Assembly (NCBI GenBank): GCA_012521395.1
Contig: JAAYML010000048.1
Span: 1 to 48,318 of the forward strand
Direction: 5' to 3'
Length of the DNA stretch: 48,318 nucleotides
Origin: Candidatus Epulonipiscium sp.
GTDB taxonomy: Bacteria > Bacillota > Clostridia > Lachnospirales > Defluviitaleaceae
This document shows, in pieces, positions 25,801-35,296 of the stretch; the first letter of the stretch is position 1; every line of letters starts with the position of its first letter. The translations under genes were made by a program, and so were the position numbers. The notes under the pieces are model-generated. The model worked only from the letters and a program-made list of their open reading frames with translations. It did no database searches and was not told the DNA's origin.

Positions 25801-27739
25801 TATAAAGTTAAGTATATTTGCATTTGTTATTTTACTATTATTTTCTTTTGGGCTTACCAATACTTTACTTCTAAAGAGTAATCTGTCAGACCGTGTGAAG
25901 AAGAGCTATTTTGATACCGATGAATTTAGCAGGGAAGTAGAAAAATTTATCAATTTATTTTCAATTACTCAGCTCACATATGAAGAATACACAGAAATTT
26001 ATACGGAAGACTTGGATGATAATCTAACTAAATCATATGTTAAAAATGAGATGGAACCAGAGAAAACTCTTTTTGAATCTGCTGAAAAGAATTTTAAATA
26101 CTATATAAAAGAACCAACAGGAAAAGTTTATACGAATTTAGAGGAAAATGAAAGTTTTGAAACAGTAAAAGCATCAAGCTATTTTATTAAGAGCTTTCCT
26201 TATCATACCAAAGGAAACGATCCATTTATTTCTGTTAATCGTTTCTTTATTACTAATGGATTAACGGGCTTTATTGCTGTTCCTAAAATGGATGGAGCCC
26301 ATACTATAATAGAAGAAAATATGTATGACTACGAAGATACGAGAATGCAATTTTTTACGTTTTTTGGGATAGGTGCAGTTGTTTTGGTGATTAGTTTATT
26401 TTTAGGATTAATCATAATTAAGAAATACGGAAAAGAATTGATTCAATTGGTGGAGCCGCTTAAAAAGTTTTATGTTTTTCCTATTGATATTAAGATCCTT
26501 ATTTTTCTGGTTAATTTATTAATTCTTTTCGGCTGTCAGCCTGTTGTATTTTATCAGGCAGGTTACAGGTTTTATTATGGAGGCAGTGTGGATCTTTTAC
26601 TTTATACTGTATTTTTAATCGCATTCATTATTCAAATGCTATTCCTTTTTCAGGCATTTAGCTCCTCACAACAAATAAAGACAGAATGGAGTAAAAGTTT
26701 TGTTATAAGAGCGAAGAATAATATTGCGGATAGTTTTATTGTCAAAAGTTCTGTTTTTAAAATATTCTTCATTTTAGGGCTCGTCTCTTTTTTAGGGATC
26801 ATTGTAGGTTTGGTTTTACCACTAATAGAACCAGTTGACTTGCTGGTTTTAGTTCCTGTCGGACTAATACCGACTTTAGCCATTTTGCTATATATTTTCA
26901 GTAAGCTGGCCTATTTTAACCGGATAGTGGGATATTCAGATGATATCATCTTGGGAAGGGCCAATGCAGATCTTGTTGTAAAAGGTAAAGATGTTTTATC
27001 AAGATTAGCAGGCAACTTAAATCGTATGCGGCAAGGAATAGATTATTCCCATAAGGCACAATTAAAAAGTGAACGATTAAAAACAGAATTGATAACCAAT
27101 GTCAGTCATGATCTTAGAACACCTTTGACCTCCATTATGAATTATTCGGAGCTTTTAAAAAAAGAAGACCTTTCGGAAGAGAAAAGAAAAGAATATATAG
27201 ACATTATTGAGAAAAAATCAAAAAGATTAAAAGTCCTTATTGATGATTTGTTTGAAGTCTCTAAAATGGCTAGTGGGAATATTGAATTAAATATAGAAAA
27301 AGTGGACATTGTACAGTTGATGAATCAGGCGTTAGGGGAATATGATGAAAAGATTAATAATTCTTCCTTAAACTTTAAAGTAAGTTCTTCCAGTCCGCAT
27401 ATTTATGCGATGGTCGATGGCAGGAAAATGTGGAGGGTCTTTGATAACATTATCAGCAATATTTTGAAATATTCCTTAGAAAACACCAGAGTATATATTT
27501 CAATAAAAGAAACAGATAATTATGTGATGATTAGCTTTAAGAATATTTCAAAGTACGAATTGGAAGAAAATATAGAAGAACTTTTAGAAAGGTTTAAACG
27601 AGGTGATAAATCAAGAAATACCGAAGGTTCTGGCCTGGGGCTTGCCATTGCACAGTCTATTGTAGACAATCATGGCGGGAAACTGGAAATAGAGTTAGAT
27701 GGAGATTTATTTAAAACGATTGTAACTCTCAAAAAATAA
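25778..27739 (+). CDS. sensor histidine kinase with six predicted membrane helices
   Basis: Translation probably starts at the TTG at 25778, preceded by AAAGGTGG. TM1 is at about 9-30, followed by an extracytoplasmic region of about 160 residues. Five more hydrophobic helices lie at about 193-213, 232-252, 262-285, 317-340 and 346-368. A HisKA domain has H444 in NVSHDLRTPLTSI. The HATPase_c domain shows the N box (DNIISNILKYS) and G boxes (GSGLGLAIAQS). The extra membrane helices between sensor and catalytic part are unusual for an OmpR-partner kinase and could sense membrane state. It is the cognate partner of the overlapping regulator gene. Confidence 0.88.
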   Translation: MDIKLKSNIKLSIFAFVILLLFSFGLTNTLLLKSNLSDRVKKSYFDTDEFSREVEKFINLFSITQLTYEEYTEIYTEDLDDNLTKSYVKNEMEPEKTLFESAEKNFKYYIKEPTGKVYTNLEENESFETVKASSYFIKSFPYHTKGNDPFISVNRFFITNGLTGFIAVPKMDGAHTIIEENMYDYEDTRMQFFTFFGIGAVVLVISLFLGLIIIKKYGKELIQLVEPLKKFYVFPIDIKILIFLVNLLILFGCQPVVFYQAGYRFYYGGSVDLLLYTVFLIAFIIQMLFLFQAFSSSQQIKTEWSKSFVIRAKNNIADSFIVKSSVFKIFFILGLVSFLGIIVGLVLPLIEPVDLLVLVPVGLIPTLAILLYIFSKLAYFNRIVGYSDDIILGRANADLVVKGKDVLSRLAGNLNRMRQGIDYSHKAQLKSERLKTELITNVSHDLRTPLTSIMNYSELLKKEDLSEEKRKEYIDIIEKKSKRLKVLIDDLFEVSKMASGNIELNIEKVDIVQLMNQALGEYDEKINNSSLNFKVSSSSPHIYAMVDGRKMWRVFDNIISNILKYSLENTRVYISIKETDNYVMISFKNISKYELEENIEELLERFKRGDKSRNTEGSGLGLAIAQSIVDNHGGKLEIELDGDLFKTIVTLKK

Positions 27740-27768
27740 GTAGCGTATTAATACGCTACTTATTTTAA
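27738..27768. terminator. bidirectional terminator between kinase and chemoreceptor-like gene
   Basis: A perfect palindrome of two 12-base arms (AAGTAGCGTATT with AATACGCTACTT) overlaps the kinase stop codon. It is followed by an AT-rich run in both directions. Confidence 0.7.
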
Positions 27769-28748
27769 TTATCATTATAGGCTTGTGCTAAGATTTGAAG
27801 GGTAGAAATCTTGTTAATTAAGTTATCGTAAGCCTGTTTAAATTCACCCAATGCTTGAATTTGAGCCTGGTTGTTTCGTTTTATATCTTCTAATAAAATA
27901 TCATTTGCTGTTGTATGTGATGAATTTTCAACTGCAGTTGCAAAGGATTTCATGCTGCTGATGATTAATTCTAAAGTATTATTGATTGCATTAGATTGTG
28001 TGAGGATGGTTTCAACAAATTGACTGATAATCTCGAAAGCATTGCCAGCTTTATTAACGGCTGAAACGGTTTCAGTAACTTCACTGGCACTAGTGGACAT
28101 AATTTCGGAAATTTCAGTGGTTTGTTGTTGCAGACCTGAAATCAAATTAGTAATATCTTCTGCAGATTTGGTTGATTGCTCTGCCAATTTCCTTACTTCT
28201 TCTGCAACAACAGCAAAACCTTTACCGTGTTCTCCAGCCCTGGCAGCTTCAATAGAAGCGTTTAATGCAAGGAGGTTTGTTTGAGTGGAGATACTGGTAA
28301 TGATTTGTGAAATGTTACCAATTTCACTGGAACTTTTATTAAGAGAACTAATCGTTTGATTGGTTCTTTCTATCGTATTTCTAAGTTTATTAATTTTATC
28401 AATGGATTCTCTAAGGAATACTTGTCCATCTTTAGCTGTATTTACTGCATTTTCAGCAATTTCCTTCATGGAATCAATGTTTCTGGAGATTTGCTTTATT
28501 TCACTTTCCAAGTTTTGATATTTAATGGAAAGTTCCTGTAAGTTATCTGTTTGCACAGTTTCTGGTTGAACTAAAAGGGATGAAATGGTTTGTGTGGGTG
28601 TATATATTTTGGCAAGAATGTCCTGCAATTCTTTGGCAGAGAATTTAACAGGGACAAGTGCTTCATTCACCTTTGCAGCGTATTCATCCAAAACCTGTTG
28701 ATTTTGAGTTTGATTATTAGTTTGTTTCTTTTTCCTCAACAATCCCAT
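27765..28748 (-). CDS. soluble methyl-accepting chemotaxis-like protein
   Basis: The 327-residue protein has no transmembrane helix. After a basic, Gln/Asn-rich N terminus ([13 protein letters not shown]) it is almost wholly coiled coil. The conserved signalling tip is at about residues 155-195 ([19 protein letters not shown], then [16 protein letters not shown]), which binds CheA and CheW. No PAS, HAMP or ligand-binding domain is seen; residues 20-75 may form a small sensor. No chemotaxis genes lie in the window. It could signal to a distant Che system or act in a taxis-unrelated pathway. Confidence 0.85.
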   Translation of the reverse strand: MGLLRKKKQTNNQTQNQQVLDEYAAKVNEALVPVKFSAKELQDILAKIYTPTQTISSLLVQPETVQTDNLQELSIKYQNLESEIKQISRNIDSMKEIAENAVNTAKDGQVFLRESIDKINKLRNTIERTNQTISSLNKSSSEIGNISQIITSISTQTNLLALNASIEAARAGEHGKGFAVVAEEVRKLAEQSTKSAEDITNLISGLQQQTTEISEIMSTSASEVTETVSAVNKAGNAFEIISQFVETILTQSNAINNTLELIISSMKSFATAVENSSHTTANDILLEDIKRNNQAQIQALGEFKQAYDNLINKISTLQILAQAYNDN

Positions 28749-28875
28749 AGCATGGCCCCCCTTAATTTTTGTCGTTATCTTTATTTAATTATAAACCATT
28801 GATTAAAGAAAGAAAAGACAAAATTTATAGAATTAGTTCGAAATATGTAAAATAATTAGTAAAATTATTTATTTC

Positions 28876-28904
28876 TTGGTATGAGCTATAAATAATAGTA
28901 TAAT
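28876..28904 (+). promoter_or_regulatory. promoter for the deacetylase-addBA operon
   Basis: TTGGTA at 28876 and TATAAT at 28899 have a 17-base spacer and lie 38 bases before the lipoprotein start. Confidence 0.5.
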
Positions 28905-28941
28905 AATAATGACATAAAACGACTGGAGGGATTTATATAAA

Positions 28942-30093
28942 ATGCTTAAAAATTTGAAGTTAGTTCTTTTATTGATTTGCCTTATTTCATTAATCTCGCC
29001 TGCTTGTAATAATACTAGTCATTCCAATAACGACAAGACAAATCGGGAAGAAATGATTACTGAAGGAAAGAAAGAAGAAAACTTAGCAGAAGATGATGAA
29101 AAAGAAGAAAATACAGAAGAAGACCAAGAACAAGCAAAAGAAAATGAAGAAAAAAATGAAATCGTAGAAATTGATTATAATAAAATTAGGCCAAATGAAT
29201 TAGGACATATAATGATTATTATGTATCATGGATTAGTAGAAGAGAATCCTCCTTCTCCTTATCAAAGAACTATAGAAGGCTTTAAGAAAGATTTAGAGTA
29301 TTTATATGAACATGGTTACCGGGCTATATCCATGAGGGATTTTATTGATAATAATATTTCTGTTGAAGCGGGCTGCACGCCTGTAATTATTACTTTTGAT
29401 GATGGGATAAGCAGCAGTTTTTCACTGATTGAAGAAAGTGGCGTGCTTAAGGCAAAGCCTGATTGTGCTGTTGACATTATCAATAAATTCTGTGAAGAAC
29501 ATCCTGACTTTGGAAGACATGCAGTATTTTATATTAATGGAGACAACGATCCTTTTGCAGGTGCTGGAACAACTAAAGAACGATTTAAATATTTAATTGA
29601 CCATGGTTATGAAGTATATAACCATACTTATTCCCATGCCCATTTATCTCAGTTATCAGCAAATGAGATACAAGAACAAGTTGGGAAGCTGGATCAGATG
29701 ATAAAAGAAGCATTGCCTGGTTATGTCGTGGATTCTTTAGCCTATCCATTTGGTGAAAGACCAAAGGAAGAGTTAAGACATCTTATTGAAAAAGGTGTCT
29801 ATAATGGTCAGGAGTATCATTATAAGATTGCTTTAAGAGAAGGTCCCAGTGGTCCTTTTGTCCCAGTCAATCATGTTAAATTTGAGCCTTTTAATGTGCC
29901 CAGAGTAAGAGGTTCTGAAGGCGAGGAATGGGATTTGTGGTGGTTTTTTGATTATTATGACAAGCATCCTGAATACAGATATATTTCTGATGGAAATCCA
30001 GACCGTATTTCAATTCCAAAAGAAATGGAAGCCTATTTAAATAAAGATAGTTTAAGAGATAAGGAACTATATGTGTATACGATAGAAGAATAA
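28942..30093 (+). CDS. lipoprotein polysaccharide deacetylase (NodB family)
   Basis: The N terminus is a lipoprotein signal (LLLICLISLISPAC, lipobox Cys22). It is followed by an acidic low-complexity spacer of about 50 residues rich in Glu and Lys. The NodB domain (about 85-300) has a MYHG start, motif 1 TFDDG, motif 2 NHTYSH (H-x3-H) and AYPFGE as motif 3. It should deacetylate wall or surface glycan at the outer face of the membrane. The next gene (addB) starts 28 bases downstream with no terminator between, so it may be the first gene of the addBA operon, although its function is unrelated. Confidence 0.85.
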   Translation: MLKNLKLVLLLICLISLISPACNNTSHSNNDKTNREEMITEGKKEENLAEDDEKEENTEEDQEQAKENEEKNEIVEIDYNKIRPNELGHIMIIMYHGLVEENPPSPYQRTIEGFKKDLEYLYEHGYRAISMRDFIDNNISVEAGCTPVIITFDDGISSSFSLIEESGVLKAKPDCAVDIINKFCEEHPDFGRHAVFYINGDNDPFAGAGTTKERFKYLIDHGYEVYNHTYSHAHLSQLSANEIQEQVGKLDQMIKEALPGYVVDSLAYPFGERPKEELRHLIEKGVYNGQEYHYKIALREGPSGPFVPVNHVKFEPFNVPRVRGSEGEEWDLWWFFDYYDKHPEYRYISDGNPDRISIPKEMEAYLNKDSLRDKELYVYTIEE

Positions 30094-30121
30094 TATCACC
30101 AAAAGGTGGGAAAGAGATATT

Positions 30122-33100
30122 ATGAGTGTTCGATATATTTTAGGTCGTTCAGGCTCAGGTAAGACCCATTATATCTTTAATGATATCAAGGATAAATTAA
30201 GAGAAAAGGAAGATATTGCACGGATTTTAATTGTACCTGAACAATTTACTTTTCAAACCCAGAAAGATTTAATAAATTTCCTTAATCAAAAAGGAATTAT
30301 GGCAGTAGAGATTCTTAGTTTTCAAAGATTGGCTTTCAGGATTTTTGAAGAACTGGGTCCCCCCAGGGAAAAGTTCCTGGGCGAATTGGGAAGGAATATG
30401 GTTTTAAGCAAGGTCATTGATCATATAAGTGAAGAACTTAAGATTTATCATAAATCTGTAAAACAGCCAGGTTTTATGCAGAATTTAGGGGATATGATTT
30501 GTGAATTCCAGCAGTATGATGTAAGACCCACAGATTTACTGGAAAAAAAGGAGTTTATTAAAGACAGGCCCATTTTGGAGGCTAAAATAAACGATTTATT
30601 TTTGATCTATCAGAATTTTAATAACTATATTAAAGAAAAGTATATTACTTCTCAGGAAACCCTTGATTTATTAGCACAAAAAATTGGGGACTCAAATTTT
30701 CTGGAAAATGCCTATATCTGGATTGATGGTTTTTATGGATTTACGCCCCAGCAGTACAGGATATTGACCGGCTTATTTAAAAAAGCAAAAGAGGTTAGCA
30801 TTTCCCTGACTTTAGACCCCAGAGGAGATTTGTATCAGCCTTTTGATGAAACCGATCCTTTTTATGAAAGCAGAAGGACGATGGATAAACTGAATAAATT
30901 AACGGCCTTTTATAATATTGCTTTAGAGAAACCTGTAAAGCTATATAATGAAAAAGAGCCAGGTATTAATAATAAAGAATTGTATCATTTAGAAAAAGAA
31001 TATTTTAATTATCCAGTCCAGGTTTATGAAAATAAAACAGAATATATAAAACTCTTTGTTGCCTCTAATCCTTATAGTGAATTGGAGCATACAGCCAGAT
31101 TAATTTTAGAATTTGTCAGGGACAAGGGCTATCGTTACCGGGAAATTGCAGTCGTGACAGGGAAGATATCTCAGTATCAAAAACTGATAGAAGCTATTTT
31201 TAAAGAATATAATATTCCATTTTTTATTGATGAGAAAAAAGATATCCTTTCTCATCCTTTAATTGAATTGATACGTGCGGCTTTAGAAATCTTAAATAGC
31301 AACTGGAGTTATGAAAGTGTATTCAGATACTTAAAAACAGGCTTTACAGGCATTGCTATGGAAGATGTGGATTTATTAGAAAATTATGTTTTAGCTTATG
31401 GCATTAAAGGAATCAGTAAGTGGACAAAAGAAGACTGGAAAATAATAAAAGAAGACTTTGAAGATGAACTTCAAAAGAAATATGAAGAAAGCCTTTTAGA
31501 AAGAATCAATCAAATAAGAAACATATTTATTGAACCACTTATAAAATTAAGTCAAAAGTTAAAAAATAAGAAAAATCATACCTTTGCCTCAATAACAAAG
31601 GCTCTTTATGAATTTCTTGAGGACTTAGGGGTAAGGGAAAGACTGGCAGAGTACATTAGTCATTTTAAGGAAGATAACAAATTATCTTTAGTCAATGAGA
31701 ATCTTCAAATTTGGGATTTTGTTGTTGAACTCTTTGATAAAATGGTAGAAATTTTAGGAGAAGAACCGGTCTCTTTAAAACAATATCCAAGAGTCCTGGA
31801 TGCAGGTTTTGAACAATGTAAAATGGGCCTTATTCCTCCGGCTCTTGATCAAATTGTAGTTGCGGATTTGGAAAGGTCGAGACTTCCACGTATCAAGGCC
31901 TTATTTGTGATTGGTATTAATGATGGGATTATTCCTGCCAATAAAGAAGAATTAAGATTGTTTTCAGATGAAGAAAGAAGAACTATGGAAGAATTGGGCG
32001 TTGAGCTGGCTCCGGATAGCAGAAGAAAGGCTTTTGAAGAACAGTTTCTTATTTATTCGGGACTTACAAAACCAGAAGAATATTTGCATTTAAGTTTTTC
32101 TTTAGGAGATGTTGAGGGAAAAGCCTTAAGACCATCGGTACTTATTTCGAGGATAAAAAAGATTTTCCCAAAACTTACCCAGGAAAGTGATCTGATTATG
32201 TCTGAAGAATCGGATTTTATTTCTTCTCCTGGAGCTACATTCTCATATTTAGGACAGGCACTGAGAGAACTTTTAGATGCAGACGATTTTTCAGATGTAT
32301 GGAAAGATGTGCTTAGCTGGTATGTCAGTCAGGAAGACTGGAAAGATAAAGTCAATATAACCATTCGAGGCTTATTTCATAACAACCAGGAATATTATCT
32401 GAAAAAAGAAACTGTCAGGAAATTATACAAAGATAAAATATATACCAGTGTTTCCAGACTTGAAAAGTTTGCTGCCTGTCCTTTTGGTTATTTTGTGCAG
32501 TATGGTTTAAAAGCTAAAGAAAGGAAAATTTATCAATTGAGTCTTCCAGATTTAGGTATCCTGTTTCATAGTGCCCTGGATATTTTTTCAAAAAAACTTT
32601 TAAACAGTGGCTTATCCTGGAGAGATTTAAACGATGGTCTAAGGGATCAAATGGTGGAAGAGACGATCAATGAAATAGCACCTAAATTAGGCAATGAGAT
32701 TCTTTTAAGTACAGAAAAGAACAAATATTTAATTCGAAGGATAAAAAGAATTACCAAAAGGGCAGTTTGGGCCTTAACAGAGCATGTAAAAAGGGGTAAT
32801 TTCAAACCTGCGGAATTCGAAATAGGCTTTGGAGAAAATCATCCCCTTCCTCCAATTGTTATTGAGCTTTCTAATGGTGAAAAACTGATTCTTACAGGAA
32901 GAATTGACAGAGTGGATATCCTGGATGAAGAAGATAAAATATTTGTTAAAATTATTGACTATAAATCAGGCAGTCAATCCTTTAATTTGGCAGATATTTT
33001 TTATGGGATACAAATGCAGCTTATTTTATACCTGGATGCCTTTTTAGAAAGCGGGCAGATTTTATATGGCAAAAAGATATTTCCTGCTGGTGCCTTTTAT

Positions 33101-33562
33101 TTTAGAATTGATGATCCTATCATCTCTTCGGCTGGGGAAATGACAGAAGAAGAATTACAAAAACTCCTGCTTAAGGAATTAAAGCTTTCTGGTATTGTGT
33201 TAGAAGATGAAGAGATTATAAGGAAAATGGATAATACAATAGAAAAAAGTTCGGATATTATCCCTGTGGAGATGACCAAAAGCGGTATTGGCAAAAAGTC
33301 AAACACGGCTACGATGGAACAGTTTGATTCCTTAAGAGAATATGTTCGCAAGATGGCCGTAGAAATCGGAGAAGAAATTATAAAAGGTAATGTAAAAATA
33401 AGTCCCTATAAGTCAGATAAAGGTTCATCTTGTCAATACTGTTTATACAAATCGATATGTCAGTTTGATACCCTTTTAGAAGACAATCATTATAAATATC
33501 TCCATAAATTGAGTAAAGATGAGATTTGGAAAAAGATAGAAGAATCAATAGAAAAGGAGTAG
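30122..33562 (+). CDS. addB: AddB (RexB-type) subunit of the AddAB helicase-nuclease
   Basis: The 1146-residue length is normal for AddB. The N-terminal Walker A is GRSGSGKT (residues 8-15), then an inactive-helicase-like body. The C-terminal nuclease has a RecB-type motif (LTGRIDRVD, then KIIDYKSGS) and the four-cysteine Fe-S cluster typical of AddB: C786 (AACPFGY), C1104, C1107 and C1113. With AddA it resects double-strand breaks to Chi-like sites for RecA loading. It is followed after 9 bases by the alaX-type gene, and AddA lies two genes downstream. Confidence 0.93.
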   Translation: MSVRYILGRSGSGKTHYIFNDIKDKLREKEDIARILIVPEQFTFQTQKDLINFLNQKGIMAVEILSFQRLAFRIFEELGPPREKFLGELGRNMVLSKVIDHISEELKIYHKSVKQPGFMQNLGDMICEFQQYDVRPTDLLEKKEFIKDRPILEAKINDLFLIYQNFNNYIKEKYITSQETLDLLAQKIGDSNFLENAYIWIDGFYGFTPQQYRILTGLFKKAKEVSISLTLDPRGDLYQPFDETDPFYESRRTMDKLNKLTAFYNIALEKPVKLYNEKEPGINNKELYHLEKEYFNYPVQVYENKTEYIKLFVASNPYSELEHTARLILEFVRDKGYRYREIAVVTGKISQYQKLIEAIFKEYNIPFFIDEKKDILSHPLIELIRAALEILNSNWSYESVFRYLKTGFTGIAMEDVDLLENYVLAYGIKGISKWTKEDWKIIKEDFEDELQKKYEESLLERINQIRNIFIEPLIKLSQKLKNKKNHTFASITKALYEFLEDLGVRERLAEYISHFKEDNKLSLVNENLQIWDFVVELFDKMVEILGEEPVSLKQYPRVLDAGFEQCKMGLIPPALDQIVVADLERSRLPRIKALFVIGINDGIIPANKEELRLFSDEERRTMEELGVELAPDSRRKAFEEQFLIYSGLTKPEEYLHLSFSLGDVEGKALRPSVLISRIKKIFPKLTQESDLIMSEESDFISSPGATFSYLGQALRELLDADDFSDVWKDVLSWYVSQEDWKDKVNITIRGLFHNNQEYYLKKETVRKLYKDKIYTSVSRLEKFAACPFGYFVQYGLKAKERKIYQLSLPDLGILFHSALDIFSKKLLNSGLSWRDLNDGLRDQMVEETINEIAPKLGNEILLSTEKNKYLIRRIKRITKRAVWALTEHVKRGNFKPAEFEIGFGENHPLPPIVIELSNGEKLILTGRIDRVDILDEEDKIFVKIIDYKSGSQSFNLADIFYGIQMQLILYLDAFLESGQILYGKKIFPAGAFYFRIDDPIISSAGEMTEEELQKLLLKELKLSGIVLEDEEIIRKMDNTIEKSSDIIPVEMTKSGIGKKSNTATMEQFDSLREYVRKMAVEIGEEIIKGNVKISPYKSDKGSSCQYCLYKSICQFDTLLEDNHYKYLHKLSKDEIWKKIEESIEKE

Positions 33563-33571
33563 AGCTGGAAA

Positions 33572-34756
33572 ATGACTAAAAAATGTTATTATGATGACCC
33601 TTATACATCTGTCTGGGAAAGCGAAATTGTAGAGTTGATTCCTAAGGATGATAAATATCTTGTTGTGCTCGATAAAACCTACTTTTACCCCGAAGGAGGC
33701 GGACAGCCTTCAGATACAGGGACAATAGAAGACATATATGTCTCTTACGTTTTTGAAGAAGACGGAAAGATCTATCATCTTATGGAAAAAGCTCCAAAAG
33801 AAAAAAAGGTTCAATGTAAAATTGACTTTGAAAAGCGTTTTACCAATATGCAGCAGCATACGGGCGAGCATTTGCTGGCGGCAACTTTTTATAAATATTA
33901 TCAGGGGGTTAGTAATGCTTTTCATATGGGAGAAGACTATACTTCCATTGATATCAGCCTTTCAGAAGTAACCCCAAAGATGGTAAAAGAAATTGAAGAC
34001 AAGGTTAACGAAATCATTTATAAAAATGTTGAGGTCAAAACATATTTAAAAGATATTGAAGAAGCAAAAAAATTACCTCTTAGAAAACAGCCTAAAGTAG
34101 ATGAGGATATCCGGATAGTTGAAATAGATGGTGTGGACTTTTGCCCCTGCTGTGGAACTCATGTTAAAAGGACAGGGGAAGTGGGCATATTAAAAATTAT
34201 TAAAACAGAAAAGTCTAAAGGGGCAACAAGAATTTACTTTCAATGCGGCAGGAGGGCTTTTGAAGATTATAGCAAAAAACATGATGTCATCAGCACATTA
34301 AATGAGACTTTTTCAGCCAATGAAAATACCTTGCTTAAAAAAGTAGAGAAATATTTAGAAGACGTGAAGGAAAAAGAAAATCAAATTAAGGAATTAAAGA
34401 AAGAGCTTGTCCTTTACGAAGCTCAGAAATTATTAAAAAATGCAGAGGAATCGGTTATATATGGACAATATGACAACAAGTCCATGGATGAAATTCTTTT
34501 TATTTCAAAACAAGTTTTGCAGATGGGTAAATACATATTCATTGGCCTTTCATTAAAAGAAATGAAGTTATTTATAGCCCATAATACAGATTTCTTGATA
34601 CACTGTGGTAATTTAATTAAAAGTGAAGTCAGTAAATTTGGCGGCAAAGGTGGCGGCAGTCCCATTCAGGCCCAGGCTGTTTTTGAAAATCAACAGGACC
34701 TGTTAAAATGTGGACAGGCTCTTTTAGCCATTTGCAAATCTTTAGAATATGCATAG
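33572..34756 (+). CDS. AlaX-type alanyl-tRNA editing protein with DHHA1 domain
   Basis: The 394-residue protein resembles the editing half of alanyl-tRNA synthetase, with no synthetase core. It contains PEGGGQPSDTG, the zinc motif QQHTGEH and the partner CPCCGTH. After a coiled coil (about 245-290) a C-terminal DHHA1-like domain has FGGKGGGSP. These proteins hydrolyse mischarged Ser- or Gly-tRNA(Ala). The length fits the long AlaX-L class. Its ribosome site AAGGAG overlaps the addB stop codon. Its place inside an add operon is probably a matter of shared transcription only. Confidence 0.88.
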   Translation: MTKKCYYDDPYTSVWESEIVELIPKDDKYLVVLDKTYFYPEGGGQPSDTGTIEDIYVSYVFEEDGKIYHLMEKAPKEKKVQCKIDFEKRFTNMQQHTGEHLLAATFYKYYQGVSNAFHMGEDYTSIDISLSEVTPKMVKEIEDKVNEIIYKNVEVKTYLKDIEEAKKLPLRKQPKVDEDIRIVEIDGVDFCPCCGTHVKRTGEVGILKIIKTEKSKGATRIYFQCGRRAFEDYSKKHDVISTLNETFSANENTLLKKVEKYLEDVKEKENQIKELKKELVLYEAQKLLKNAEESVIYGQYDNKSMDEILFISKQVLQMGKYIFIGLSLKEMKLFIAHNTDFLIHCGNLIKSEVSKFGGKGGGSPIQAQAVFENQQDLLKCGQALLAICKSLEYA

Positions 34757-34771
34757 GAAAAGAGGTTAAAA

Positions 34772-35278
34772 ATGAAAGAAAATATTGTATTAATAGGGAT
34801 GCCAGGTGCAGGGAAAAGCACCATAGGCGTGTTATTGGCCAAGGCTTTAAATATGTCTTTTCTTGATACAGACTTATTAATACAAAAAAAAGAAAATAAA
34901 TTACTGCAAGAAATCATCGAAGAAAAAGGGATTAGTGAATTTCTGGATATTGAGAAAAATGTTATTTTAGAGGTCAAGGTTTCTAATACCGTGATTGCAA
35001 CGGGTGGCAGTGTTATTTTAAGGGATGAAGCCATGAAGCATTTAAAGAAAACAGGCTTTGTTTTCTATTTGAATTTGCCTTATAAAGTTATCCAGAGAAG
35101 GCTTTACAATATTAAGACAAGAGGTATTGCTATGGATAAAAATAAGGGGCTTTTAGATGTCTATAAAGAAAGAGTCCCCTTATATGAAAAATATGCAGAT
35201 AAAATCATTCAGTGCGCGGGCAGGAACGTTGAAGATATTGTCACGGAAATGACTGCTTTATGGAAGAGTGTTCAGTAG
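34772..35278 (+). CDS. shikimate-kinase-like P-loop kinase with altered substrate site
   Basis: The 168-residue size and fold match shikimate kinase: Walker A GMPGAGKST (residues 9-17), FLDTDLLIQ with the Mg-binding Asp, IATGG, and the C-terminal VPLYEKYAD. Three substrate-contact sites differ from AroK. The FRxxE motif is FLDIE, with its shikimate-binding Arg lost. The GGG triplet is GGS. The lid RPLL is KGLL. It may phosphorylate a different small molecule. No other aromatic-pathway genes are near. It lies between alaX-type and addA genes with 15-18-base gaps, AGGAAAAGAGG upstream of the ATG. Confidence 0.7.
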   Translation: MKENIVLIGMPGAGKSTIGVLLAKALNMSFLDTDLLIQKKENKLLQEIIEEKGISEFLDIEKNVILEVKVSNTVIATGGSVILRDEAMKHLKKTGFVFYLNLPYKVIQRRLYNIKTRGIAMDKNKGLLDVYKERVPLYEKYADKIIQCAGRNVEDIVTEMTALWKSVQ

Positions 35279-35296
35279 TTGTTAAGGAGGGCTTTT

